A stretch of DNA of 64,000 bases from positions 12,434 through 76,433 of the forward strand of contig NZ_KK211384.1 in the NCBI RefSeq assembly GCF_000622005.1, given 5' to 3'. Origin of the DNA: Anaerovibrio sp. RM50. GTDB taxonomy: Bacteria; Bacillota; Negativicutes; Selenomonadales; Selenomonadaceae. Under the pieces are notes generated by a model. It did no database searches. It had not been told where the DNA came from and saw only the letters and a program-made list of their open reading frames with translations. The position numbers and the translations under genes are program-made. Positions within the stretch are counted from its first letter, which is position 1. Every line of letters begins with the position of its first letter. This document shows, piece by piece, positions 24,818-33,566 of the stretch.

Positions 24818-25951
24818 TTATTTGGCAAGCATAGCCATCATGGTACCAGCAGCTACTGCTGTACCGATAACGCCGGCTACGTTAGGACCCATTGCATGCA
24901 TCAGGAGGAAGTTGGAAGGATTTGCCTTCTGACCAACCATCTGGGATACACGGGCTGCCATAGGAACTGCAGATACACCTGCGGAACCGATGAGCGGATT
25001 AATCTTGCCACCGGAAAGACGGCACATAACCTTACCAAGCAGCACACCAGCAGCAGTACCGCCAGCGAATGCCAGGAGACCAAGGAGGATAATCTCAATA
25101 GTCTGTACAGTCAGGAAGTGCTCTGCACTCATGGTCATACCAGTACCAGTAGCCAGGAAGATGGTAACGATGTTGCACAGTGCGTTCTGGGAAGTATCGG
25201 ACAGACGGTCAGTTACGCCAGACTCACGGAACAGATTACCAAGCATCAGCATGCTGATAAGAGCAGCTACAGGTGGGAGCAGCAGGGAAATGATAATAGC
25301 AGCGGATACTGGGAATACCAGTCTCTCAAACTTAGTAACATTGCGGAGCTGTTCCATCTTGATAGCTCTCTCTTCCTTGGAGGTCATCAGCTTCATAATT
25401 GGAGGCTGAATGAGAGGTACCAGAGACATGTAGGAATACGCTGCTACAGCAATTGCACCAAGAAGGTTTGGAGCCATCTTGGAAGCCATGTAAATAGCAG
25501 TAGGGCCATCAGCACCACCGATGATACCGATAGCAGAGGCCTCCTGGGCAGTGAAGCCCAGAGCCATGGCACCAGCCAGGGAAATAAATACACCAAACTG
25601 GGCAGCTGCACCCAGGAACAGGGTGTTAGGATTTGCAAGCAACGGTCCAAAGTCCGTCATGGCACCTACACCAAGGAAAATCAGTGGAGGGAAAATCTCA
25701 AACTGAATACCATAGTTAATCATCTTCATAACGCCTGGCTCTTCGAGGAAGCCGGTGCATGGGAAGTTGGCCATGATACAACCAAAGGCAATTGGAGCCA
25801 AAAGAAGTGGCTCGAACTCTTTTCCGATGGCCATGTACAAAAGCAACAGACCAACCAGAATCATAACAAAATTACCAAAGGTAAATGATGCAAAACCGCT
25901 GTCCAGCCATACTGACTGGATAGATGTTAAAAATGCGCTTAATATATCCAT
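24818..25951 (-). CDS. Na+-translocating decarboxylase beta subunit (OadB/MmdB/GcdB family)
   Basis: The 377-residue membrane protein with about ten hydrophobic segments carries the hallmarks [13 protein letters not shown] and [13 protein letters not shown], which form the sodium and carboxybiotin path. It couples decarboxylation of carboxybiotin to Na+ export. Oxaloacetate, methylmalonyl-CoA and glutaconyl-CoA decarboxylases share this subunit, and the sequence alone does not say which one. The gamma/delta subunit gene lies 20 nt upstream. Neither the carboxyltransferase alpha subunit nor a biotin carrier is in this window. Confidence 0.92.
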   Translation of the reverse strand: MDILSAFLTSIQSVWLDSGFASFTFGNFVMILVGLLLLYMAIGKEFEPLLLAPIAFGCIMANFPCTGFLEEPGVMKMINYGIQFEIFPPLIFLGVGAMTDFGPLLANPNTLFLGAAAQFGVFISLAGAMALGFTAQEASAIGIIGGADGPTAIYMASKMAPNLLGAIAVAAYSYMSLVPLIQPPIMKLMTSKEERAIKMEQLRNVTKFERLVFPVSAAIIISLLLPPVAALISMLMLGNLFRESGVTDRLSDTSQNALCNIVTIFLATGTGMTMSAEHFLTVQTIEIILLGLLAFAGGTAAGVLLGKVMCRLSGGKINPLIGSAGVSAVPMAARVSQMVGQKANPSNFLLMHAMGPNVAGVIGTAVAAGTMMAMLAK

Positions 25952-25971
25952 ACTCTAATGACTTCTCCTTA

Positions 25972-26316
25972 TCATCTCATCTTCAAGGTAGTAAGACCTT
26001 CAGTGCGGGCTGCACCGCCCCATTGAGGACGATCCGCCACTCTGATAGCCTTAACACGAGAAAAGCCCACACCCATAGTTGCCAGAGCTGCCGCAATAGC
26101 TGCTACTGTCTCATCGGCAATACCCTTCTCCACAACAGGAGCAGGTGCTGCCTTAGGAGCCGGGGCTGCCTTAGGAGCTGCCTTTGGAGCTGCTGCTGCT
26201 TTTGCAGTCGGATCAATCTTGTGGATCAATCTGATGTAAAGGCTTAACACAAACAGCACCGCGAATACGATTGTCATGTTAATAAGCATAATGACAATAG
26301 GATTCTGAGTTTCCAT
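25972..26316 (-). CDS. Na+-translocating decarboxylase gamma/delta subunit (OadG family)
   Basis: The 114-residue protein has one N-terminal membrane helix (IVIMLINMTIVFAVLFVLSL), an alanine/proline-rich linker of repeated KAAPKAAPAP units (about 40-60) and a short cytoplasmic tail with WGGAARTEGL. This matches OadG, and MmdD of the Veillonella methylmalonyl-CoA decarboxylase, which anchor the complex. It precedes the beta subunit in the same transcript. Confidence 0.85.
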   Translation of the reverse strand: METQNPIVIMLINMTIVFAVLFVLSLYIRLIHKIDPTAKAAAAPKAAPKAAPAPKAAPAPVVEKGIADETVAAIAAALATMGVGFSRVKAIRVADRPQWGGAARTEGLTTLKMR

Positions 26317-26351
26317 AAATACACCGCCTTATAAAAAAAATTTAAAACTGC

Positions 26352-26393
26352 CACCGCTTCAATTTGAATAATAATATTCAGGGTGAAGCAGTG
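26352..26393 (-). promoter_or_regulatory. hairpin in the leader of the decarboxylase operon
   Basis: On the - strand CACTGCTTCA pairs with TGAAGCGGTG (one G-T), and the inner TGAATA/TATTCA forms a second stem. A stretch of eight T follows before the gamma-subunit ribosome site, so the element looks like an attenuator. Confidence 0.5.
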
Positions 26394-26424
26394 CCCCCCT
26401 TTAACACTTTTAGTACACTAATAC

Positions 26425-26453
26425 ATTATAGCAGACTTTTACGCCACTTTAAA
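26425..26453 (-). promoter_or_regulatory. promoter of the decarboxylase operon
   Basis: A TATAAT box (26425-26430) and a TTTAAA box (26448-26453) are 17 bp apart on the - strand, ahead of the leader hairpin. Confidence 0.5.
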
Positions 26454-26500
26454 GAACCAACTGGGCATAATTTCATAAATGATTAGAATTATCACACATC

Positions 26501-27280
26501 TTACAAAGCATTTTTTATTCTTTTTATGTAAATCGACCTATAAAGATGATTTTCCCCAAGTCCCTTGGTGGAAAAGCGAACCTCTATGCCGGCAGCACTC
26601 ACAATATTCTTCCAGGAATCAGGATTGTCCCCAGCCATGTCCACGGTGGCATGATCGCCGCCAGTGAGAAGCATTGGCCGCATAAATACCTTCTTTACGC
26701 CCTTTTCCTTAAGCCGCTTCATTACATCATCAAGGGTTGGGTAATCCTCAGCTTCAAGAACACCAATATGAACAGGCAGATGTTTTTTATCCGCATACTG
26801 CTGAACCCACTCGTAAACCGGGTTATGGCGCTTCGGGGAGCCGTGTCCCATAAGCAGCAGTTCTTCTCCAGGCTCCAGAGAATCAAGATAAAAGAGCACA
26901 TCTGCTATGCCCTCATAATCCTCAGGGCCCTTTCCTGCCAAAGCCGGCTCAGCCAGATGAACCTCACGGAAATCATCCTTGGCTTCCTCCACCACATTGA
27001 CAACCTTGTTGTCAAACTCCTGCCCCGGGGTCAAATGAGTTGGAGCCACCACGACCTTCTCATAGCCAGCATCTTTGAGGTCACCCAAAACCTCTTCCAG
27101 AGTCTCATAATTTGTACCCTGTGCTGCCAGCTTCTTAATCAGGAAACGGGAGGTCCAGGCCTCGAAAACATCATAATCCGGAAAAGCATTGCGAATATCT
27201 TCAATCAGTGTATCAATGCACTTTTTCTTTACATCCTTGTCCCCTACCCCAAAGGTAGTAACAACTATTGCCTGCTTCAT
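26501..27280 (-). CDS. cbiK: sirohydrochlorin cobaltochelatase CbiK
   Basis: CbiK inserts Co2+ into sirohydrochlorin, the entry step of anaerobic cobalamin synthesis. The 259-residue protein begins KQAIVVTTFGVGD and has VVAPTHLTPGQEFD, LLLMGHGSPKRHN and LLTGGDHATVDMAGD, with the metal-handling histidines. The start at 27280 has AAGGTGTGAG ahead. No signal peptide is seen, unlike the periplasmic variant of Desulfovibrio. It lies 11 nt after glmM and 6 kb from the other cbi genes. Confidence 0.92.
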   Translation of the reverse strand: MKQAIVVTTFGVGDKDVKKKCIDTLIEDIRNAFPDYDVFEAWTSRFLIKKLAAQGTNYETLEEVLGDLKDAGYEKVVVAPTHLTPGQEFDNKVVNVVEEAKDDFREVHLAEPALAGKGPEDYEGIADVLFYLDSLEPGEELLLMGHGSPKRHNPVYEWVQQYADKKHLPVHIGVLEAEDYPTLDDVMKRLKEKGVKKVFMRPMLLTGGDHATVDMAGDNPDSWKNIVSAAGIEVRFSTKGLGENHLYRSIYIKRIKNAL

Positions 27281-27291
27281 ATTCTCACACC

Positions 27292-28647
27292 TTATCTTGC
27301 ACCCTGTTCTTTTAAAACAACATCGGCAATTTCGTGACAAATTGCATCCAGCTGGGACTGATCAGGACCCTCAGCCATTACGCGGATAAGAGGCTCTGTG
27401 CCGGAAGGACGTACCAGAATGCGGCCATCAGCCCCCAGCTTTTCCTCACCAGCCTTGATGGCTGCCTTGATATTTGCGTTTTCTTCCCAGCCTTCCTTGG
27501 TCTTGACTGCAACATTAACCAGAAGCTGTGGGTAGCTTACCATCATTTCATTAAGCTCAGAAGCTTTCTTGCCACTGCGTTTTACAGCGGACAGAACCTG
27601 AATGGCTGTAACAGGACCATCACCTGTAGTATTGTAATCGGTGAAAATAATATGGCCGGACTGCTCGCCACCCAGCTTGTAGCCGTTGGCCAACATATTC
27701 TCCAGAACATAGCGGTCACCAACCTTGGTAATCTCAGCTCTGCCCCCCAGCTCCTTAACTGCCTTGTGGAAGCCGATATTGGCCATTACAGTTGTTACCA
27801 CTGTGTTATGGGTAAGGGTCCCGGCAGCCATCATTTCCTTGGCACACATTACCAGGATATGGTCACCGTCAATAATATTGCCCTTTTCATCTACGCAGAG
27901 GCAGCGGTCAGCATCCCCATCATGGGCAATACCAAAATCTGCTCCCAGACCAACTACTGCCTTCTGAATGCGGTCCATGTGGGTGGAGCCGCAGTTATCA
28001 TTAATATTTCTGCCGTTTGGAGCATTATTGAGAACAATAACATCAGCCCCCAGGCTGTTAAGCACCATTGGCATTACTTCGTATGCTGCACCATTGGAGC
28101 AGTCCAGCACAATCTTCATGCCGTCAAAGCGCTCCTTGCAGGTGGACAGAATAAAATCCTTGTACTCGTTAATGTAGTTATGGCGATAGTCTATATAGCC
28201 CATCTTGGAACCGGTGGAACGAGGAAAGTCGTCTCCTGCCTCAATCTTTCTTACAATTTCCTCCAGCTCATCCTCCACGGAATCAGGCAGCTTGTAGCCA
28301 TTGCCGCCGAAGAACTTGATGCCATTGTCGTGGAATGGATTATGGGAAGCGGAAATAACAATCCCGCAGTTAGCATTCTTTTTCTTGGTAAGATATGCAA
28401 TAGCAGGAGTTGGAATAACACCCACAATAATTGCACGGCCACCGGCGGAGCAGATACCAGCACACAATGCGGCCTCAAACATCTGACCGGAAATTCTTGT
28501 GTCCCGGCCAATGAGAATCTTTGGCATGGTTTCAGAATTTTCACCAAAATACAGAGTTGCTGCTCTGCCCAGACGATATGCCAGCTCAGGAGTCAGCTCA
28601 ACATTAGCCTCGCCACGCACACCATCAGTACCAAATAATCTTGCCAT
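27292..28647 (-). CDS. glmM: phosphoglucosamine mutase GlmM
   Basis: GlmM converts glucosamine-6-phosphate to glucosamine-1-phosphate for peptidoglycan and LPS. The 451-residue protein has the phosphoserine loop ISASHNPFHDNGIKFF, the metal loop DGDADRC and the phosphate-binding RPSGTEPLIRVMAEG. It is downstream of cdaA-cdaR, an arrangement conserved in Firmicutes, where GlmM binds CdaA and tunes its activity. Confidence 0.96.
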   Translation of the reverse strand: MARLFGTDGVRGEANVELTPELAYRLGRAATLYFGENSETMPKILIGRDTRISGQMFEAALCAGICSAGGRAIIVGVIPTPAIAYLTKKKNANCGIVISASHNPFHDNGIKFFGGNGYKLPDSVEDELEEIVRKIEAGDDFPRSTGSKMGYIDYRHNYINEYKDFILSTCKERFDGMKIVLDCSNGAAYEVMPMVLNSLGADVIVLNNAPNGRNINDNCGSTHMDRIQKAVVGLGADFGIAHDGDADRCLCVDEKGNIIDGDHILVMCAKEMMAAGTLTHNTVVTTVMANIGFHKAVKELGGRAEITKVGDRYVLENMLANGYKLGGEQSGHIIFTDYNTTGDGPVTAIQVLSAVKRSGKKASELNEMMVSYPQLLVNVAVKTKEGWEENANIKAAIKAGEEKLGADGRILVRPSGTEPLIRVMAEGPDQSQLDAICHEIADVVLKEQGAR

Positions 28648-28680
28648 AATTAAATAACCTCCAAGTTAGTAATTTCAAAT

Positions 28681-30300
28681 TCACATTCCTTTAGTATGAG
28701 CCTTTTTATCCAAAAATGCAAGTGCTGCATTCATACCATCCAGAGCCGCGCTCATTATGCCGCCGGCATAGCCTGCCCCTTCACCGATTGGGTAAAAGCC
28801 CGACAGACTTTCGGACTCAAAGGATGCCTTGTCCCTGATAATTCTGCAGGGAGCCGAGGAGCGTGATTCAATTCCCGTCATTACAGCCCCGCTGTCATCA
28901 AAGCCTGCTATTTTTCTGCCAAAATATGGCAGGGCATCTGTCAGCATTCCGCTGACGAAATCCGGAAGGCAGTGGTGCAAATCCACGGCCCGTACCCCTG
29001 GCTGATATGAAGGGGTGGTGAGGAAATCGGTGGAGCCTGATTTTCCGGAAAGGAAGTCCCCCACAGTCTGAACGGGAGCGTAATAATCCCCGCCTCCGGC
29101 CTTGAAGGCCGCCCGCTCCCACTTGCGCTGGAACTCAATCCCTCCCAGCACATGATCCGCAAAGTCCTTGGTGTTTACTGTAACCAGCAAAGCGGAATTG
29201 GCCACTCCGGAATTGCGCTTGTAGTTGCTCATGCCGTTGGTAACAACGCCCCCCTCCTCCGAGGTGGCAGCCACCACCTGGCCTCCGGGGCACATGCAGA
29301 AGGAATAGGCACCACGGCCCTTTTCCCTGTCATTATATGTAACAGCATAATCCGCCACCGGGAGCATTTCATGGCCCGTGGCATCTCCGTATTGATTTCT
29401 GTCTATCATCTCCTGAGGGTGTTCGATGCGTACACCAACGGCAAAGGGCTTGGCCTCCATGCTGAGGCCAAAATCATAAAGCATTTTATATGTGTCCCTG
29501 GCAGAGTGTCCAATGCCAAAGAAGGCCGCCGATACCTCCATCCGCTCACTGTCATTTATAATAACAGCTTTTATGGAGCCATCACTGTTTTTTTCTATGC
29601 CCGTAACCTGGCTTTCAAAACGCACCTGGCCGCCTAAACGAATCACCTCAAGACGGATATTTTTAACCACAGTACGCAGCATATCTGTACCAATGTGAGG
29701 CTTATGGAGATATTTAATATCCTCCGGGGCACCGGCCTTAACAAAATCCTCCAGTACAGCACTGATAAGAGGGTCATTTACCCTTGTGGTGAGCTTGCCA
29801 TCAGAAAAGGTTCCGGCCCCGCCCTCACCAAACTGGACATTTGATTGGGCGCATAATGGTCCTCCCGTCCAGAATGTATTTATATCAGCATGACGGCTGT
29901 CCACGTCCCTGCCCCGTTCCAGCACCACTGGTTTATAACCGGCTCTGGCCAATGTAAGGGCTGCGAACATTCCTGCGGGACCAAATCCCACAATTACTGG
30001 TGGCATATCCGCAACATCTGGTGCCGGGAATTTTTTCGGCATCACCTTTTTAGGGGCCCAGTCTATATTTTTATCCTTTCTGAAGCGGTTAAGTATTTTC
30101 TTTTCGTTACCCTCCACTGCAACGTCCAGAATATAAACAAATTTAATGGGCGCTCCCTTGTAACGTCTGGCATCTATGGCTTTACGCACAATTACCACCT
30201 CACTGACGGAGTGAGGTGGTAATTCCATTCGTTTTTCAACCAAGACATTAAGGGGCGTCCTATCATCAAAGGAAACATTAAAGTTCTGTATCCTAATCAC
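28681..30300 (-). CDS. FAD-dependent oxidoreductase (uncharacterised dehydrogenase family, COG2509-like)
   Basis: The 539-residue protein has an N-terminal alpha/beta domain of about 90 residues, then an FAD-binding Rossmann motif VIVGFGPAGMFAALTLARAG, the stretch QFGEGGAGTFSDGKL, and the C-terminal FAD motif GFYPIGEGAGYAGGIMSAA. Family members are widespread in anaerobes with unknown substrate. The start codon is GTG with AGAGAGG ahead. It lies between cdaR and glmM and reads in the same direction. Confidence 0.82.
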   Translation of the reverse strand: MIRIQNFNVSFDDRTPLNVLVEKRMELPPHSVSEVVIVRKAIDARRYKGAPIKFVYILDVAVEGNEKKILNRFRKDKNIDWAPKKVMPKKFPAPDVADMPPVIVGFGPAGMFAALTLARAGYKPVVLERGRDVDSRHADINTFWTGGPLCAQSNVQFGEGGAGTFSDGKLTTRVNDPLISAVLEDFVKAGAPEDIKYLHKPHIGTDMLRTVVKNIRLEVIRLGGQVRFESQVTGIEKNSDGSIKAVIINDSERMEVSAAFFGIGHSARDTYKMLYDFGLSMEAKPFAVGVRIEHPQEMIDRNQYGDATGHEMLPVADYAVTYNDREKGRGAYSFCMCPGGQVVAATSEEGGVVTNGMSNYKRNSGVANSALLVTVNTKDFADHVLGGIEFQRKWERAAFKAGGGDYYAPVQTVGDFLSGKSGSTDFLTTPSYQPGVRAVDLHHCLPDFVSGMLTDALPYFGRKIAGFDDSGAVMTGIESRSSAPCRIIRDKASFESESLSGFYPIGEGAGYAGGIMSAALDGMNAALAFLDKKAHTKGM

Positions 30301-30328
30301 TCAGCTTACCTCTCTTATTGCTCAATCA

Positions 30329-31261
30329 CTATTTCGCTTTTTTGATTTGTACCTTTACGGTAACCTTTTTGCTCGGAGATATTATACCATCCGGCAGGTC
30401 AAGAATCACGTCTTTTATGACATCAGCATTGGCTCCGTCCACCATAATGTTTTCCGTGAAAATTTCATTGAGCGTCTCCAAGACCTCAGTCTTGGCCGTA
30501 ATCTCCACCTTGTCAGGCTGGGCAGTTGCTTCTCCAACCTCAAAGCCTTGTTCCGGAATACCGCTGTATGCAGGCTTAATTGGAACCATTTTCTTGTCAA
30601 CGCCGCTCAGTATCTTGGCTGTTACACTTATTTCCTGAGAAGATAAGGTCACACTGTCAACAATATTCCCGTCCACATCTACAGGGGTCAGTTTAACCTT
30701 CACCCCAAAATCAGCTGTATTGTTGGCCAGATTCAAGTAGCCGACCACCCTGTTTACTCTTTCCACGTTGCTTCTTGGCCCGCTTATATTAATGTGGCTC
30801 TTTTCCGGAACAATCTTTTCCAGGGCACTATGGGCGCCAGTATTGCCGGTAACATGTATATCCACCGACAGATCCCTTTCCACAAGGGATTCCATAACAA
30901 CATCAATGGTTTCATCAGAAACATCCACAACTTCAAAGCCCTGAGGAACCACGGTCCGCACCCTCAGCTTGTTGGTGCCTTCCACCGCATCGGTCAGATC
31001 CACATAGGCCTTGAAATCATCCGTCTTTGTGGCGGTAAAGGAAGCCCTGGGAGCCTTAACTTTTAATGTCACATCCCGGGTACTGAGCCTGACGATATAT
31101 CCCTCCGGCTCATTGATGGTATAAATCGGCACCGTAAAGGTGGAATTTACAGAGGGGTTCTCGTCGTTCATTACAAAAAACCAGAGAACAATGGCCCCCA
31201 ACAGGGCCAATATCTTGGCGGGAAGATTATGTCTGAATAAACTCTGGATTCTATTCATCAT
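30329..31261 (-). CDS. cdaR: CdaA regulator CdaR (YbbR-domain protein)
   Basis: CdaR is a membrane-anchored regulator of the diadenylate cyclase CdaA. The 310-residue protein has an N-terminal membrane helix (LAKILALLGAIVLWFFV) and then three to four YbbR repeats outside the membrane. In them the pattern FxVPIYTINEPEGYIV, INISGPRSNVERV and the matching PDKVEITAKTEV recur. The start at 31261 follows GGAGGAAG and overlaps cdaA by 11 nt. Confidence 0.88.
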   Translation of the reverse strand: MMNRIQSLFRHNLPAKILALLGAIVLWFFVMNDENPSVNSTFTVPIYTINEPEGYIVRLSTRDVTLKVKAPRASFTATKTDDFKAYVDLTDAVEGTNKLRVRTVVPQGFEVVDVSDETIDVVMESLVERDLSVDIHVTGNTGAHSALEKIVPEKSHINISGPRSNVERVNRVVGYLNLANNTADFGVKVKLTPVDVDGNIVDSVTLSSQEISVTAKILSGVDKKMVPIKPAYSGIPEQGFEVGEATAQPDKVEITAKTEVLETLNEIFTENIMVDGANADVIKDVILDLPDGIISPSKKVTVKVQIKKAK

Positions 31262-32102
31262 CTTTCTTCCTCCAATTTGCAATAATGTCCTTAAATTTCA
31301 TGCTTGACTTCTCTTTTACGAAGAGAGGGCGTATACGCTGACGCAGGCTGTCATGGGTCATGTAACGCTCAATGCGGCCATTTTCCGCCACAGAAACAAC
31401 ACCTGTCTCCTCACTGACAATAATGATAACTGCATCACACTGCTCAGAAAGGCCTATGGCAGCCCTGTGACGGGTTCCCAGCTCACTGCTGAGGGAACGG
31501 TTTTCCGTAAGTGGCAGATAACAGCCTGCTGCCACCAGTCTCTTACCGCGAATCACCGCTGCACCATCATGTAACGGGGTATTTGGAATGAAAACATTCA
31601 TCAAAAACTCCGTGGTTACAAGGCCTTCAATTTTTATACCTGTATCGATAATTTCATTTATTCCCACATTTTTTTCAATGGCCAGCAGGGCACCAATCTT
31701 CTTGTCTGCCATATTAAATACAGCCTTATCAATTTCATTGGTAATGGAATTGGCCTCCTCTGCATCAAGATACTGGTCAAGGCCAAGGAAGCGTCCCTGT
31801 CCCAAGCGCTCCAGAGCACGGCGCAGCTCCGGCTGGAATACGATTGGCAGGGCCACAAAAAGAAGCTGTACCGATTTTTGCAGCAGCCAGGAAATAACAT
31901 GAAGCTCCAAAATACTGGCCACAAGGGTAACAATCATCAGCACAATAAGGCCCTTCACCAAAGTGATGGCCCGGGTATCCTGCAGCATTTCGTAAACCTT
32001 GTAAAGGATTACGGCCACAATCAATATATCTATTACATCCCAAAAGCCCACAGTTTTAATCAAACCGTGTATCTGGGAAGGAATTGGCAAATCAAACGGC
32101 AT
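31251..32102 (-). CDS. cdaA: diadenylate cyclase CdaA
   Basis: CdaA makes c-di-AMP from two ATP. The 283-residue protein has three N-terminal membrane helices and a DAC domain with the catalytic HDGAAVIRGKR and ELGTRHRAAIGLSE. The ATG at 32102 is preceded by GAGGAG at good spacing; TTG at 32108 is the alternative. It heads cdaA-cdaR-oxidoreductase-glmM-cbiK. Confidence 0.94.
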   Translation of the reverse strand: MPFDLPIPSQIHGLIKTVGFWDVIDILIVAVILYKVYEMLQDTRAITLVKGLIVLMIVTLVASILELHVISWLLQKSVQLLFVALPIVFQPELRRALERLGQGRFLGLDQYLDAEEANSITNEIDKAVFNMADKKIGALLAIEKNVGINEIIDTGIKIEGLVTTEFLMNVFIPNTPLHDGAAVIRGKRLVAAGCYLPLTENRSLSSELGTRHRAAIGLSEQCDAVIIIVSEETGVVSVAENGRIERYMTHDSLRQRIRPLFVKEKSSMKFKDIIANWRKKDDE

Positions 32103-32250
32103 ATCCAAAACTCCTCGTTACTATAATACACAACCATATATATTTTTTATTCTATCATCAGTAAATAAAATCCTGCTATGAAAAATAATAAGTTTTTTTA
32201 AAAATTGCATTATTATTCTCAAAAATTTGTTTAATTGCAACTATATTAAT

Positions 32251-32279
32251 ATTATAGTAGCACCACTTTATGAAAACAA
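32251..32279 (-). promoter_or_regulatory. cdaA: promoter of the cdaA operon
   Basis: On the - strand a TTGTTT box (32274-32279), a 17-bp spacer and a perfect TATAAT box (32251-32256) lie about 140 nt before cdaA, just after the ilvE terminator. No riboswitch fold was recognised in the leader. Confidence 0.65.
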
Positions 32280-32292
32280 GGTGATTTGCCGC

Positions 32293-32330
32293 AAAAAAGA
32301 AAGGCGTCCCTCCTTTTCCAGAGGAACGCC
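32293..32330 (-). terminator. Rho-independent terminator of ilvE
   Basis: On the - strand GGCGTTCCTC pairs with GGAGGGACGCC (small internal mismatch), followed by TTTCTTTTTT. Confidence 0.85.
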
Positions 32331-32341
32331 ACAGTTTTATA

Positions 32342-33421
32342 TTAATACTCACCAGCTACATCAATAAAGCCAAAGGTGTCTTCAACTTCACCGGTATGGA
32401 GGCCATCGATGTAATCGTACATCTTCTGGGCAAATGGTCCAATCTTGCCCTCATTGAATACCATCTTGGTATCAACGCTGTCATAGCCCAGCTCGCCTAC
32501 AGGAGAAATTACTGCCGCAGTGCCGGAGCCAAATACTTCCTCCAGTTTGCCGTTCTTGTAGGATTCCAGCAGCTCATCCGTGGAGATTCTGCGCTCCTCC
32601 ACCTCATAGCCCCAGGCCTTGGCCACCTGCAGCACAGTACGTCTGGTAATACCGTCCAAAATAGTGCCGTCCAGTTCAGGAGTAACAATCTTATTATCAA
32701 TCTTGAAGAGGATATTCATGGAACCAACTTCACCAATGTACTTGCGCTCAACACCGTCCAGCCACAAAGTCTGGTCGTAGCCCTTCTCATGAGCTACCAG
32801 GCCTGCATGAAGGGAAGCGGCATAATTGGCAGGAGTCTTGGCAGCACCCAGACCGCCACGAACTGCTCTTACATAAGTATCCTCCACCATAATCTTAACA
32901 GGTGCAAAGCCATGGGCATAATATGCAGCCACAGGAGACAGGATAATCATCAGCTTGTAGCACTTGCTGACGCTAACCCCCAGATAAGGGTCATTGGCAA
33001 AGATAAACGGACGAATATAAAGGCTCTGACCAGGGCCATCAGGGATCCAATCCTTTTCAATGTCAATGAGCTGCATAAGGGCATCATACACCAGCTTCTC
33101 GTCAACCTGTGGAATATCCAAAATCTTGGCAGATTTATTCAGTCTTGCAATGTGGTCCTTGGCACGGAAAACTACAGCCTTGTTGCCCTTGTAGTGATAA
33201 GCCTTGCAGCCCTCGAAAATTGCCTGGCCATAATGAATTGTGGTGTTTGCCGGACTAACCTTAATGTCCTCATAAGGCACAATGCGTGGATCATACCAGC
33301 CCTTGCCCTCCTCGTAGTCCATTACAAACATGTAATCAGTAAAATGTGTGCCAAAGCCGATTTTGGTAACATCAGGCTTTGCTTTCAAAGTATCCGCCTT
33401 CACAAAACGAACATCTGCCAT
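32342..33421 (-). CDS. ilvE: branched-chain amino acid aminotransferase IlvE
   Basis: This PLP enzyme performs the last step of leucine, isoleucine and valine synthesis. The 359-residue protein of the BCAT type carries the substrate loop IHYGQAIFEGCKAY, the lysine-bearing DGVERKYIGEVGSMN and FGSGTAAVISPVG, which binds the cofactor phosphate. The start at 33421 has AGGAGATG upstream. It is monocistronic, with its own promoter and terminator. Confidence 0.95.
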   Translation of the reverse strand: MADVRFVKADTLKAKPDVTKIGFGTHFTDYMFVMDYEEGKGWYDPRIVPYEDIKVSPANTTIHYGQAIFEGCKAYHYKGNKAVVFRAKDHIARLNKSAKILDIPQVDEKLVYDALMQLIDIEKDWIPDGPGQSLYIRPFIFANDPYLGVSVSKCYKLMIILSPVAAYYAHGFAPVKIMVEDTYVRAVRGGLGAAKTPANYAASLHAGLVAHEKGYDQTLWLDGVERKYIGEVGSMNILFKIDNKIVTPELDGTILDGITRRTVLQVAKAWGYEVEERRISTDELLESYKNGKLEEVFGSGTAAVISPVGELGYDSVDTKMVFNEGKIGPFAQKMYDYIDGLHTGEVEDTFGFIDVAGEY

Positions 33422-33483
33422 AAAAATACATCTCCTAACTTTATGCACCTTTTTAGTGCACTTATGTAAACATATAATAATGA

Positions 33484-33512
33484 ATTATAGTCTTTTCACT
33501 GTAATAAATCAA
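33484..33512 (-). promoter_or_regulatory. ilvE: promoter of ilvE
   Basis: TTGATT (33507-33512) and TATAAT (33484-33489) are 17 bp apart on the - strand, about 60 nt before the ATG. The leader contains GTGCACT AAAAA GGTGCAT, a small inverted repeat. No T-box is seen. Confidence 0.75.
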
Positions 33513-33566
33513 GAATTTTTTGGCATATTTTGTCATTTTTTGTAAACCATGTCCACAAAACAGCAA

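Noticed and set aside
24752-25888. Long + strand open frame opposite the decarboxylase beta subunit
   Set aside because: It is antisense to a clearly conserved membrane protein, has biased composition and no ribosome site.
27334-28638. Long + strand open frame opposite glmM
   Set aside because: It mirrors a conserved gene and has no recognisable domain.
32396-33469. Long + strand open frame opposite ilvE
   Set aside because: Antisense shadow of a conserved enzyme; no start signal.
33422-33566. T-box leader ahead of ilvE
   Set aside because: The leader is only about 60 nt and lacks the T-box sequence and antiterminator.
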